A stretch of DNA of 64,000 nt from SHZL01 sp031362985 (lineage in GTDB: Bacteria > Pseudomonadota > Gammaproteobacteria > Xanthomonadales > SZUA-36). Of the stretch, positions 52,434-61,178 are shown piece after piece. Under the pieces are notes generated by a model that saw nothing but the letters and a program-made list of their open reading frames with translations, was not told the origin of the DNA and did not search any database. Both the position numbers and the translations under genes were made by a program. The DNA is taken from positions 1-64,000 of the forward strand of contig JANLTO010000133.1 of NCBI GenBank assembly GCA_031362985.1. The letters are read 5' to 3'. Within the stretch, counting starts at the first letter, position 1. Every line of letters begins with the position of its first letter.

Positions 52434-53492
52434 ATGAAATTATCGAACGACCTGATCATCAGGGCCTTGCTCAGAAAGGACGTGGATAGAACCCCACTGT
52501 GGGTTATGCGCCAGGCCGGTCGCTACCTGCCGGAGTATCTCAAGACCAGGGCCGAAGCGGGCAGCTTCCTGCAACTGTGCCAAACCCCGGAGCTGGCCTG
52601 TGAGGTAACGCTGCAACCGCTGCGCCGCTTCAAGCTCGATGCGGCCATCATCTTCTCCGACATCCTCACCATCCCCGACGTGATGGGCCTTGGGCTGTAT
52701 TTCACCGAGGGTGAGGGTCCTCGGTTCGAAAGGCCATTGCGTACCGAAGCCGACATTCGCAATCTGCCCAGGCCGGATGTGCACGATTCACTTGCTTATG
52801 TCATGGACGCAATCAGGCTGGTGCGCCGTGAACTGGCCGGCCAGGTTCCTTTAATCGGTTTCAGCGGGAGCCCGTGGACCCTGGCGACGTACATGGTCGA
52901 GGGTGGGCCGAGCAAGTCTTACGGCAAGATCAAGAAGCTGATTTACGACCAGCCGGCTCTGGCCCATCAGCTGCTTGAAAAACTTGCAGACACAGTAACC
53001 GACTACCTGAATGCGCAGATTGAAAGCGGCGCGCAGATCGTGCAGATTTTCGACACCTGGGGCGGAGTGCTGGCGGCGGACGCATTCAAAGAATTTTCCG
53101 TGCGCTACCTGGCGCGAATTATCGCTGGCTTGAAGCACGAACATGAGGGCAGGCGTGTGCCGGTCATCCTGTTTTGCAAAGGATGCAATGCGCACCTGGA
53201 AGCCCAGGCCGACACCGGCTGTGACGCCCTGGGCGTCGACTGGACTATGACCCTGTCCGAAGCACGCTCCCGGGTCGGGCATCGGGTAGCCTTACAGGGT
53301 AACCTTGACCCAGCAGTCTTGCTGGCAGCCCCTGCAGTGATTCGACATGAAACCAGCCAGGTACTGAACAGCTTTGGCCACGGATCGGGACACGTGTTCA
53401 ACCTGGGTCACGGCATTACACCCGACGTAGACCCGGACAACCTGCAAACCCTGGTTAATTCCGTCCTGGACCTCAGCCCGGCCTTCCACTAA
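52434..53492 (+). CDS. hemE: uroporphyrinogen decarboxylase
   Basis: Removes four carboxyl groups from uroporphyrinogen III in haem synthesis. The 352-residue protein has the signatures PLWVMRQAGRYLPEY (near 21-35) and GFSGSPWTLATYMVEGG, plus IIFSDILTIPDVMGLGL. The start at 52434 fits the family; an upstream in-frame start lies inside aroB and was rejected. Starts 19 bases after aroB. Its stop overlaps that of the convergent kinase gene by 4 bases (53489-53492). Confidence 0.97.
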   Translation: MKLSNDLIIRALLRKDVDRTPLWVMRQAGRYLPEYLKTRAEAGSFLQLCQTPELACEVTLQPLRRFKLDAAIIFSDILTIPDVMGLGLYFTEGEGPRFERPLRTEADIRNLPRPDVHDSLAYVMDAIRLVRRELAGQVPLIGFSGSPWTLATYMVEGGPSKSYGKIKKLIYDQPALAHQLLEKLADTVTDYLNAQIESGAQIVQIFDTWGGVLAADAFKEFSVRYLARIIAGLKHEHEGRRVPVILFCKGCNAHLEAQADTGCDALGVDWTMTLSEARSRVGHRVALQGNLDPAVLLAAPAVIRHETSQVLNSFGHGSGHVFNLGHGITPDVDPDNLQTLVNSVLDLSPAFH

Positions 53493-54796
53493 GCATCGCC
53501 TGATGCCTGTGCGTGCAGTTTTTTTTGCAAGGCCAGGCGCAGTAAATGGGGTTCCAGGTTCGACCGCAGAACCGGTTGAGGCAATTCGATCACATCAAAC
53601 TCCTGCCTGGCTTTGATGTCCAGGGTATCGGGCATATACCGGCGGGAGAGCAGCACGATCCTGCTCTGGTTTGACCGGCCAGCTACCTGATGCTCGCGCC
53701 CGGTCAGTAGGCTGCTATCAACGATCACAGCATCCACTCCGGCGGGAATCCCCATGGCACGCGGAGTGGAGCCTGCACGCGCCGGCGCTCCCATCCGCAA
53801 CAGCAACTGCTCAAGTACTGCAGCCAGTGGAGGCCTGACCGCCAGCAGGCAATTGATGCCCTTGAGCAGGCCGGCCTGCAGGCGTTCAAACTCCCTGGCG
53901 CCGCGAACCGCCAGGCCCGGAAGCTGCACCCGGAAGCTGGTTCTGGCGTCTCCCGGCGACTCATGCGTGATGGAGCCTCCCAGCAGGGAAACCATGTGTT
54001 TGCACACATACAAACCCAGGCCGGAGCCGCTGGACAGGTCAGCAACGTCACCGCTGCCCTGCTCGCCAATCGCGTAAATTCGTGCCCTGTCGCAGTGTGC
54101 AATCCCAATGCCGGTATCGCTAACCATCAGCTCCACATCCACACGCCCGCATGAATCGAGCTGTTCCTGCCGGACTTCCACCAGCACGTACCCGTGGCGG
54201 GTAAATTTGATCGCGTTACTTAACAGGTTATCCAGCAGCTGCCGCAGACAGCCAATGTCGGCATGCCAACACGCAGGTAAGCGGTGATCGTATAACAGGA
54301 ACAAACCAATGCCTTTCCTTTGCGCATCGGGCCAATGTGCCCTGATGATTTGTTCCATAAAGACAGGGCCATTCAGTGCTTGCTTCTTCCCCGGCTCCCT
54401 AGCCCTGTTCGTCCCGGCGCCAGCGGCGTCAATCCCGGCGCCAAACCGGGAGATTAACCGGAGCAGTTGCTGGCCACTCGCTTCCACTGCGTTGGCCAGT
54501 TGGAACTGTTCGCAGCTAAGATCCGACTTCTGTAAAAGTTCGCACAGGCCGAGTATCCCCGCCACCGGAGCACGCAGTTCATGCCTGAGCAAATCCAGAG
54601 CAAGAGTCCGCTCAGCTTGCGCAAGGGGCGCAACAGAAAAAACATTCGCACGGCTGGAAATGAGAGTTCGGGCCAAAGCCCGCAAAAGTGAACCGGGTTC
54701 GAAGGATTGAAGAAATCTGCCCTGCATTTGGGTTCCCCCTTGCGCAGGCGCCAACCGGAATGGTCTTCCTTGCAAAGACCTGGTCAAGCCGACCAC
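53489..54796 (-). CDS. histidine kinase with degenerate receiver-like C-terminal domain
   Basis: A 435-residue protein without clear transmembrane helices, so probably cytoplasmic. HisKA carries H72 in LLRHELRAPVAGILGLCELL. The HATPase domain has LRQLLDNLLSNAIKFT, VSDTGIGIA and SGSGLGLYVCKHMVSLLGG. The last 120 residues look like a receiver (VDAVIVDSS with a possible aspartate, SRIVLLSRRYMP, VIELPQPVLRSNLEPHL), but the acidic pocket and the conserved K-P are missing, so phosphotransfer to it is doubtful. No cognate regulator is adjacent. An alternative start is ATG 54727. A perfect 8-base inverted repeat lies 20 bases upstream. Confidence 0.82.
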   Translation of the reverse strand: MVGLTRSLQGRPFRLAPAQGGTQMQGRFLQSFEPGSLLRALARTLISSRANVFSVAPLAQAERTLALDLLRHELRAPVAGILGLCELLQKSDLSCEQFQLANAVEASGQQLLRLISRFGAGIDAAGAGTNRAREPGKKQALNGPVFMEQIIRAHWPDAQRKGIGLFLLYDHRLPACWHADIGCLRQLLDNLLSNAIKFTRHGYVLVEVRQEQLDSCGRVDVELMVSDTGIGIAHCDRARIYAIGEQGSGDVADLSSGSGLGLYVCKHMVSLLGGSITHESPGDARTSFRVQLPGLAVRGAREFERLQAGLLKGINCLLAVRPPLAAVLEQLLLRMGAPARAGSTPRAMGIPAGVDAVIVDSSLLTGREHQVAGRSNQSRIVLLSRRYMPDTLDIKARQEFDVIELPQPVLRSNLEPHLLRLALQKKLHAQASGDA

Positions 54797-54816
54797 CGTG
54801 CTGGCACCAAAGTAGT

Positions 54817-54836
54817 CCTGTAGTGTGTACTACAGG
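54817..54836. promoter_or_regulatory. inverted repeat CCTGTAGT-n4-ACTACAGG upstream of the kinase gene
   Basis: Perfect 8-base arms with a GTGT spacer, just upstream of the kinase start and about 175 bases before the divergent oxygenase gene at 55012. It looks like a regulator-binding palindrome; as RNA it would form a hairpin without a U-tract. Confidence 0.45.
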
Positions 54837-55011
54837 TCCAAAGGCGTGCGGCGGCCTGAGGCAAAATGTACAGGCACTACGGAATTTGTGCAACGACTTC
54901 CACTATGCATTCTGGCCCCCTGCCGACCGGCAATTGAATGGCGACTGCAATCAGTGCTTGACAGTTGGCCACGCAGCCTTGAGAGTTTGACCAACCAAAG
55001 GAGCCTGTGAC

Positions 55012-55698
55012 GTGATGTCCAAGTCATCACCAAAACCCGAAATAGCCGCCTGGGGAGAGTTTTCGACACCCATTTTTTCATCCCGATATCCGCAGCCTGA
55101 GCTACTCAACGCCGAGCTGAAGAAATTCATCCTTGGGCAGGAATCACAGGGTGATAAATACCGCAACCCGGAATACATCCCCAGCAACCAGGTGCGGATA
55201 TTCGAAAGCTCATTCGATTTGTTCAAAGACCCGAACCGGGCCATACAGGAGCTGAAAATGTTTTTCCTGCATGGCATGGTACACGCAGTGACTGAAACTA
55301 ATGGCTACTCCCTCGACGAGTGCAGCCGCTTGCACGCGATAACCGATGCCTGGTATCACGTCACGCGATTTGGCGGATACATTTCCAGCCACACGCACCC
55401 GAATGCATCCTGGTCGGCGGTATACATGGTCGACCCGGGTGATGAGGCAGCGGAAATGCCAAAGGGAGGTATGCTGAATTTCAAGGATCCCAGGATTAAC
55501 GCCAACATGTATCGTGACCCGGGCAACCAGAACTGGAAAAAACCCCACCATGTCGGCTCCATCAATTACGCAATGAGACCCGGCGACCTGATGGTTTTCC
55601 CTTCATTCGTGCAACATGAAGTAACTGCGTACTTTGGCAGTTCCCCGCGCATAACCGTGGCAGCAAACTGCAGTTTCAGGTGGCAGGCCAAGCCGTGA
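55012..55698 (+). CDS. putative 2OG-Fe(II) oxygenase, TIGR02466 type
   Basis: A 228-residue protein matching the putative 2-oxoglutarate oxygenase group often annotated TIGR02466 (PF13759). It has a start FSTPIFSSRYPQPELLNAEL, DAWYHVTRFGGYISSHTHPN followed by ASWSAVYMVDPG, then GDLMVFPSFVQHEVTAYFG and SSPRITVAANCSF. The first His cluster, the distal His in QHEV and the Arg in SPRI are likely iron and 2OG ligands. No signal peptide. GTG 55012 has AGGAG eight bases upstream (ATG 55015 follows at once). It is the first of six consecutive oxygenase/sulfotransferase genes. Substrate unknown. Confidence 0.82.
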   Translation: MMSKSSPKPEIAAWGEFSTPIFSSRYPQPELLNAELKKFILGQESQGDKYRNPEYIPSNQVRIFESSFDLFKDPNRAIQELKMFFLHGMVHAVTETNGYSLDECSRLHAITDAWYHVTRFGGYISSHTHPNASWSAVYMVDPGDEAAEMPKGGMLNFKDPRINANMYRDPGNQNWKKPHHVGSINYAMRPGDLMVFPSFVQHEVTAYFGSSPRITVAANCSFRWQAKP

Positions 55699-55739
55699 AC
55701 CCGGCCCCAAACCTTGCCCTGCACCTCTTTTAAGCAGGC

Positions 55740-56801
55740 TCAGGCAAACTCCTCTTCGTCATCCGAAAACGGCTTGACCGGAAAGGCACGCAAAAGTGGC
55801 TTCGCCCATTCCAGGGTGCGACGGATTTCGACCTCATGTCCTCGTGCTACTGCATCGGCTTCCGCCCGCTGCTGCTCCGGACTGTAGCCGACCCTGGTCT
55901 TGGAGTGCTGGCGAAATGCGCCCTGCTCTACGACGTCACTCAGGATTTCTTCGCTCAATCCGAGTTGCAGAAAATCATTGATGGTATGCAACGTTTCCAG
56001 GGGCCGGAGCAAGAACGTTTCCATGCTCACCGGCAGCACGCGTCGGGGAGGGTAAGCGTTGGAAATACCCTGGAAGAAATGTCGCTGGCAATGCCAGAAC
56101 ACTGCGCTTTGCTGCAGCAAATCCAAAGCGTCCAGGGGTGGCAAATCGACCTGTGTCCGGTAATCGCTGTCCCTGAGCAATGCCGCCAGGAAACCAGGCA
56201 TTCGCTCGCGCGCTTCCGGCGCTTTCTTCAGGATCGAAATGATCAAGCTGCGCAAACCACTGCCCAGCATCAGGCACCGGTGTTGCTCACCGGCTGCGGT
56301 CCGCTGACTCAACACGCCCTGTAGCAGTGAATTGGCGAAGTTCGAGGGTTTGACCACTGCTGCCTCCCCTGCGTAGCTGCGGTTAAGCAGGCCTAAAACG
56401 CGCTGCCCCAGTCTGCTCATGTGCTCTGAGTCAACAGAAGCTGCGTCACGGTACAAACCGCCGAGTTGCACAAGCACCTTGGGCTCCCGCAGCACCAGCG
56501 TCCGGGATGGGTGATCCAGACAAAAAGCCAGCAGGGTGGATGCGCAAAATGCCGTGTGAAAAACATAAGCCGCCGGGGCGCCTGATTGCTGCGACAGGAT
56601 CGAGTCCACCTCGGCGCCGGTGGCGCTAAGCAGGCGTTCCGGCATGGGTTTTATGCGGTGATCCAGGAACGATGAATCGCGGTAAGTCTGGCGGGAAACC
56701 TGGGCGAACTGAAACCGTCCCCGCTCGTCGTCGAACCCCGCGAGTAACCAGTCCGGCGAGGCGAGATCATTCAGGTGGTCCCGCTCTGCTATGTGGTTCA
56801 C
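55740..56801 (-). CDS. sulfotransferase-like P-loop protein
   Basis: A 353-residue cytoplasmic protein. AAYVFHTAFCASTLLAFCLD followed by LVLREPKVL resembles the 5'-PSB loop and following strand of sulfotransferases, though the usual R/K-S-G-T-T is replaced by A-F-C-A-S-T-L. PVSMETFLLRPLETLHTINDFLQLGL recalls the late R-Y-E-D-L region where PAPS sulfotransferases recruit acceptors. GTG 56801 has AAGG five bases upstream; an ATG at 56927 would overlap the preceding gene by 104 bases and was rejected. Last gene of the four-gene minus-strand operon (58303, 57530, 56824, 55740). Activity is unproven. Confidence 0.65.
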   Translation of the reverse strand: MNHIAERDHLNDLASPDWLLAGFDDERGRFQFAQVSRQTYRDSSFLDHRIKPMPERLLSATGAEVDSILSQQSGAPAAYVFHTAFCASTLLAFCLDHPSRTLVLREPKVLVQLGGLYRDAASVDSEHMSRLGQRVLGLLNRSYAGEAAVVKPSNFANSLLQGVLSQRTAAGEQHRCLMLGSGLRSLIISILKKAPEARERMPGFLAALLRDSDYRTQVDLPPLDALDLLQQSAVFWHCQRHFFQGISNAYPPRRVLPVSMETFLLRPLETLHTINDFLQLGLSEEILSDVVEQGAFRQHSKTRVGYSPEQQRAEADAVARGHEVEIRRTLEWAKPLLRAFPVKPFSDDEEEFA

Positions 56802-56823
56802 CGTGACCTTGGTCTGCCTTGAC

Positions 56824-57417
56824 TTAAACGGCAGTGCTTGAAACCGCTTCGGGCTTTTGTACCCGTCGCTGTTGGTGCAATTGGGTGATGATGGTGTATT
56901 TGGGACCTGAAACGGGTGGATTGCCACGATGAAAATAGGGCCAGCCCACCGGGCAAATCATCAACCGGCCCTCGAGCGGTTTGATGGCCCGCCCCATCCA
57001 TTTGTAATCTGTCTCGCCCCCTTCATCCACTGTATTGAGGTACCACATCGCCGTCATCACGCGAGTGTAGGTGCCGCCGATATTGTCCGAATGCCAGTCA
57101 AAATGCTCACCCGCGCTGTAACGGGTTACACGAAACCCCTCGTGGTGCACTTCCACCGATTTAAACGCCTCGCTCCATTTCTTCATGTACTGCCGCAAAT
57201 AAAACATCAGGCTCTGGTTGACTGTGTTGATCACGTCTTCCCATCCATGGCGAATATCGGCAAGATCAATTTCCATAGTGCCCTTGAAATCAGGTCGATA
57301 GTAACCGTCGCCCACTTTTCCTCGGGTCTTGCGCGGGTCATTTTCAAAACGCTGGACGATGTCCTGGCACAGGTCGGCGCTCAGCGCCTGGTCATAGATG
57401 CCAAAAAAATCTTCCAT
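56824..57417 (-). CDS. 2-oxoglutarate/Fe(II) hydroxylase, prolyl-4-hydroxylase type
   Basis: A 197-residue cytoplasmic oxygenase. Y100, G103 and F106 precede the iron ligands H109 and D111 (DWHSDN); the distal ligand is H163 (YFHRGNPP) and 2OG is likely bound by K173 (GPKYTIITQL). WYLNTVDEGGETDY is the shared strand pair of the P4H fold. It is a paralogue of the hydroxylase at 38713. ATG 57417 follows GAGG at five bases; ATG 57432 is an alternative. Lies between two sulfotransferase-like genes, 22 bases before the next. Confidence 0.85.
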   Translation of the reverse strand: MEDFFGIYDQALSADLCQDIVQRFENDPRKTRGKVGDGYYRPDFKGTMEIDLADIRHGWEDVINTVNQSLMFYLRQYMKKWSEAFKSVEVHHEGFRVTRYSAGEHFDWHSDNIGGTYTRVMTAMWYLNTVDEGGETDYKWMGRAIKPLEGRLMICPVGWPYFHRGNPPVSGPKYTIITQLHQQRRVQKPEAVSSTAV

Positions 57418-57529
57418 CACACCCTCTGCCATGAACCTGAATCTCCGTTGTCCATTCGCTTCTCTTTGCCCTTCCTGTGAAAGCAATTATACATTCCAGC
57501 ACCCGGGCTCAGGGAAATTCCCCTTAAGC

Positions 57530-58306
57530 TCAATCCACATAACCGAGGCTGTTGATGGTCGATACGTACTGTGGCAAAGAGCAAAACCTGCGCTTTTCCG
57601 TTGCGTCCATAGCTTGGCGGGGCAAGGGCGCGATGTGATCACTGCCACTGCGCCCCGGCAACATATCGCCGGTGATGCGCGTGTATGCCTGCCATTTTTC
57701 CCGGTATCCGGGGTCGAACTCCAGCTCCAGTCCGGCACATAGCTGGCGCAGTGCCGTATCATTGTCGCGGGTAAAATCCTCAAATCGCATAAACCCGGTC
57801 TGCCTGGCGGATTCGGCAAAACGACTGGCGCCTCGCAGGAACCGCGCCGGCCCCAACCTCTCCTGGAAAACCGCCTGTTGCGCCATGCTTAGCCACTGGT
57901 CCAGGGGATGGCGCACGGTGGAGTATCGAACCAGACTAAAAGCAGGTTGGAGCTTTTCCGCTAGCAGGGAGCGGTAACGCGGCTGGGTAAAAGGCACACC
58001 CGTGTAATCCAGGTGGCTCCAGTCGCGCACCACCAGGATTCTGCCGTGTTCGCTGCAGCGCTGCGCGATGAGTTGCATGACTTCGAGGAAACTCAAGCGA
58101 CCACTACGAGCGGACTCCAAATCCTCATCGCTGAGTAAATCGTACCAAGCCTGGGCCTGGGCTATCGGGTTGAATTTCTGCGTGCCCAACGGATGAATTT
58201 CGCTCAGCAATACCACGTCCTGCATCGAAGCCAGGCAACGGCAGATCACGGTACCCCCGGTCCGTGCCATGTGGTGGACAATGCGTATCTTTGGTTGAGA
58301 GCTCAA
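57530..58306 (-). CDS. sulfotransferase family protein
   Basis: A 258-residue P-loop protein. IRIVHHMARTGGTVICRCLA (8-27) has the position of the PAPS 5'-phosphosulfate loop, and YSTVRHPLDQWLS fits the 3'-phosphate R-x-P-x-x-x-x-x-S motif. RFEDFTRD near the C terminus recalls the usual R-Y-E-D-L. It starts with TTG overlapping the stop of the upstream beta-hydroxylase by 4 bases (TTGA), so expression depends on translational coupling. No signal peptide. Acceptor substrate unknown; pairing with the aspartyl/asparaginyl hydroxylase suggests sequential modification. Confidence 0.72.
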   Translation of the reverse strand: MSSQPKIRIVHHMARTGGTVICRCLASMQDVVLLSEIHPLGTQKFNPIAQAQAWYDLLSDEDLESARSGRLSFLEVMQLIAQRCSEHGRILVVRDWSHLDYTGVPFTQPRYRSLLAEKLQPAFSLVRYSTVRHPLDQWLSMAQQAVFQERLGPARFLRGASRFAESARQTGFMRFEDFTRDNDTALRQLCAGLELEFDPGYREKWQAYTRITGDMLPGRSGSDHIAPLPRQAMDATEKRRFCSLPQYVSTINSLGYVD

Positions 58307-59268
58307 ATCGTTTCAGGCAACGGTGTGCTCATGCAGGATCCAAGCACCCGGGCCTTCAGTGCGGGCAGCGCCTCTGCACCCGTGCTGCTCAGAACCAATG
58401 GAGCCTTTATCGAGTATAGCTCCCGCAGGGCTCGATTGCGCCGCCGTTCATACAAAGGCCAACCAGATGCATCTGCAGCAAACATGGCCCAAAGGCTTTT
58501 CCAGTCCTGGTAAAGCCCACGCACGGAGTTTGCGAATCGCTGCACCGACTCGCGTGTATTGCTCTCAGCGGGTGACGCCAGCAGGTCAGCCAATAAGTCT
58601 TCCGCAAGCACTTCCATTTCGATGGGGTGCATCACGTCCATCACATTGTTCCGCTCCAGCCGCAGCCTGGGCAGTTCGCCCGGCGTGAACTCAACCAGTC
58701 GCCGATCCAGCTCATTACTCTTCGCATTAAGTGATTGCTGAATCATGTTCCAGAACAGTGATGAACCAACAGTATCCGCCACCAGATGCACTCTGAAATG
58801 CGCCGTGGGATTAACTACGCGATGCATCTTCCAGTTATCAAATACCCAGGCCTCGCCCGCAGCCATGTGAATTGCCTGGTCATGACAATAAAACCTTACT
58901 TCAGGGAAAGTAATCACGGGTATGTGAATTCGCACGCGTGAGTACCAATGGTAGTTGACGTCACTGTGCAAGGGTACTTCGCTGCCACCGGCAAGCCCCA
59001 TAAGCCGGGAACGCCCGAACACCGTCTGGAAACTTGCCAACACCTGGCATAGGTAAGGCGATTGCTTCAGCCAGGGTGTGGCGGCCATTGGGCCGGCAAA
59101 AAGGTCATTTGGCTCTCCCCTAACGGAAACCAGGGGCACGGCTCGATTTCCTGCGTAACCCGTGGGGTGAGCCTGCCAGGCACTTTCGGGCAGAGCCAGC
59201 ACCTCGTCGGCCATGCGCTCTGTGTCAAATGCCAGTGGCAGCTGGATAAATTCACGTGGAAGTTTCAT
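58303..59268 (-). CDS. aspartyl/asparaginyl beta-hydroxylase family oxygenase
   Basis: A 321-residue cytoplasmic 2OG oxygenase of the PF05118 type. Seen: VPLHSDVNYHWYSRVRIHIP with H101 and D103, FYCHDQAIHMAAGEAWVFDN, distal histidine H149 in NWKMHRVVN and R159 in HFRVHLVADTVGSS. These are the usual iron ligands and 2OG-binding arginine. The last 150 residues are helical and lack known motifs. First gene of the minus-strand operon; its stop overlaps the following sulfotransferase start. A TATACT -10-like element is at 59340-59345. Relatives hydroxylate Asp/Asn in proteins or act on free metabolites; the substrate here is unknown. Confidence 0.85.
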   Translation of the reverse strand: MKLPREFIQLPLAFDTERMADEVLALPESAWQAHPTGYAGNRAVPLVSVRGEPNDLFAGPMAATPWLKQSPYLCQVLASFQTVFGRSRLMGLAGGSEVPLHSDVNYHWYSRVRIHIPVITFPEVRFYCHDQAIHMAAGEAWVFDNWKMHRVVNPTAHFRVHLVADTVGSSLFWNMIQQSLNAKSNELDRRLVEFTPGELPRLRLERNNVMDVMHPIEMEVLAEDLLADLLASPAESNTRESVQRFANSVRGLYQDWKSLWAMFAADASGWPLYERRRNRALRELYSIKAPLVLSSTGAEALPALKARVLGSCMSTPLPETI

Positions 59269-59506
59269 TCAGATCGAGACTGCTACCGTATTAATCACTG
59301 CCCACCGTTTCCAGTCCCACTTCGGGGATGCCCGGTTCTAGTATAGCCCTTCTTTGTTGGCCTGATTCCACAAAGGATCTCCAAACACCAGAGCGAAGCT
59401 GCCGTAGCCGTCCCGGCCCTTCATTTCTTTCGGTTATACTGCCAGACATAACGATTTCTGTTTGCAAGCTCAGCCCGCATTTGCGGATAAGGGAAGTAGC
59501 AAATTT

Positions 59507-60988
59507 ATGCCTGGGGCCGATTTAGACGCACTCGAAAGGGCCGCACTCGGTGGTGATGACGGCAACCGCATCGAACTGGCCAACCGCTTGATTGAATTCC
59601 CGGCAGATTCGACCGAGTGTCAGCGGGGACTGAGCATTCTGCGGGATCTTGCCGAGAGTTCCCATGGCGTTGCTGCACAGTGGTTGTTGGGGGTGTACTT
59701 CATCCAGAGCACTTCCCTGGCCGGTGCCCATGCCGAAGCTGCCCGCTGGCTGGAACGCGCAGCCAGCGCCGGAGTTGCACCGGCCATTGACCGCCTGGCA
59801 AACCTGCATCTGCGCGGCCTGGGCGTGCTGTATTCCCGCGCCAGGGCGATCACCTTGCTACAAGAGCTTGCGGATATCGGTTTCCAGCGGGCCGCCTGGG
59901 ACGTGGCTTACCTGCATGCCGAGGAACGTGCAGAAACCGCCGCCGCAAGCGCATTTGCCAGGGCCTGCGCCCTGGCTTATCCCCCGGCTTACTACTCCCT
60001 GGGCCTGCGCTTTGCCTTGGGGGCGGGCGTGGCGCGTGATGCGGGATTTGCCCGTGCTTTGCTGCTCCGGGCCAACGATGCCGCTTATCCCGATGCTTTG
60101 AATGCTGCGAACGAGCTGGCGCCGCAGAATGAATGCGGCCAATCTGCGTCAGCCTGGTATGGCCGACTAAAGCAAAATCATGCTGCCGTCAAACCCCTGC
60201 TACAGCAACTCCTGCAGGAAGGCCTGACCATAGATTTCTCGCGCAAACCCGACATCCCCAGGGTGGAATCCCATTTTGCCTCCCTGGGTCATCCCCAGCT
60301 CCATCTCGACGAGCACGGCCGGTTGGCAGCGCAGGCCGGAGGGCAGGACTCTGTTGTAACTGCAACATTGCACTGGGAGCAGCTGGCGCAAAGTCCCAGG
60401 GTAGCTATTTGCCAAAACTTTGCGACCCGCGAGGAATGCGCCCATCTCATCTACGTGGCCAAGTCAGCGCTGGCGCAGCCGCAGCAGTACACTGGCAAAA
60501 CGCTTGCCGGGCTGACCGAGAACTCGCACTTTACCGGCCGCGGATGCCCGCTGGGGGCGCTCAGTTCCGACGCTGTCGTGCGCACCATTGAGCAACGGAT
60601 AGCACAGCATTGTGGGCACACGGTGGACACCATTGAGCCCTGTTCCATCATTGCCTATGAGCCGGGCGAGGAATACCACTCACATGTGGATTTTTTCAGT
60701 CACGAACAAATTGAACATAATCGCAGCGTGCTGAAAGATTTCAGCGGGCAGCGGGTGGCAACGTTCCTGCTGTGCCTGAACGCGCCCGATGCGGGCGGTG
60801 AAACCGTGTATGACCAAACGGGGCTGACGGTCAGCTACCAGGACGGGATGGCCACGCTGCACTTCAATGTTACGCCTGCATGCGCACCGGATGCGCAATC
60901 CCTGCATCACGGCTGCCCGGTGCAACTTGGTCAAAAGTGGTTACTGCGCACAACCCTGCGCGAACATTCGTTGTATCGCGCCCTGTAA
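59507..60988 (+). CDS. Sel1/TPR-repeat protein with C-terminal prolyl-4-hydroxylase domain
   Basis: A 493-residue fusion. Residues about 15-210 are Sel1-like repeats (AAQWLLGVYFIQSTSLAGAH; AARWLERAASAGVAPAIDRL; ARDAGFARALLLRANDAAYP). The C-terminal 200 residues form a P4H-type 2OG oxygenase with VAICQNFATREECAHLI, YEPGEEYHSHVDFF (H and D ligands), GGETVYDQTGL, distal histidine in SLHHGCPV and K in GQKWLLRTTL. The repeats probably bind a protein partner or substrate. ATG 59507 follows AAGGGAAG; TATACT at 59435-59440 may be its -10. Last member of the oxygenase/sulfotransferase island; shares a two-way terminator with the TonB-dependent receptor. Confidence 0.87.
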   Translation: MPGADLDALERAALGGDDGNRIELANRLIEFPADSTECQRGLSILRDLAESSHGVAAQWLLGVYFIQSTSLAGAHAEAARWLERAASAGVAPAIDRLANLHLRGLGVLYSRARAITLLQELADIGFQRAAWDVAYLHAEERAETAAASAFARACALAYPPAYYSLGLRFALGAGVARDAGFARALLLRANDAAYPDALNAANELAPQNECGQSASAWYGRLKQNHAAVKPLLQQLLQEGLTIDFSRKPDIPRVESHFASLGHPQLHLDEHGRLAAQAGGQDSVVTATLHWEQLAQSPRVAICQNFATREECAHLIYVAKSALAQPQQYTGKTLAGLTENSHFTGRGCPLGALSSDAVVRTIEQRIAQHCGHTVDTIEPCSIIAYEPGEEYHSHVDFFSHEQIEHNRSVLKDFSGQRVATFLLCLNAPDAGGETVYDQTGLTVSYQDGMATLHFNVTPACAPDAQSLHHGCPVQLGQKWLLRTTLREHSLYRAL

Positions 60989-61109
60989 AACAGGTCTGCT
61001 ATTGCGCGCTGCACTGCCATTAGCCCCAAACTATTAAACGCAGCCTAGGCCTAAGTTAAGCTCAGGTTCACCCCAACTTGACCCCAAGTTGCCCAGGCTC
61101 AAGCCCACC

Positions 61110-61145
61110 AAAAAAGAGGCCCCGCATCAGCGGGGCCTCTTTTTT
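61110..61145. terminator. bidirectional intrinsic terminator
   Basis: Arms AAAAAAGAGGCCCCGC and GCGGGGCCTCTTTTTT, 16 bases perfectly paired with a 4-base loop (ATCA). The A/T ends give a U-tract in both directions. It serves the hydroxylase gene ending at 60988 (plus) and the receptor gene ending at 61179 (minus). Confidence 0.95.
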
Positions 61146-61178
61146 CTTACCTTAGCCCCAAAACCGGGCCGCACTTTC

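Noticed and set aside
61074..61091. CAACTTG-ACCC-CAAGTTG inverted repeat
   Set aside because: Only 7-base arms in a C-rich spacer beside a strong terminator; may be chance.
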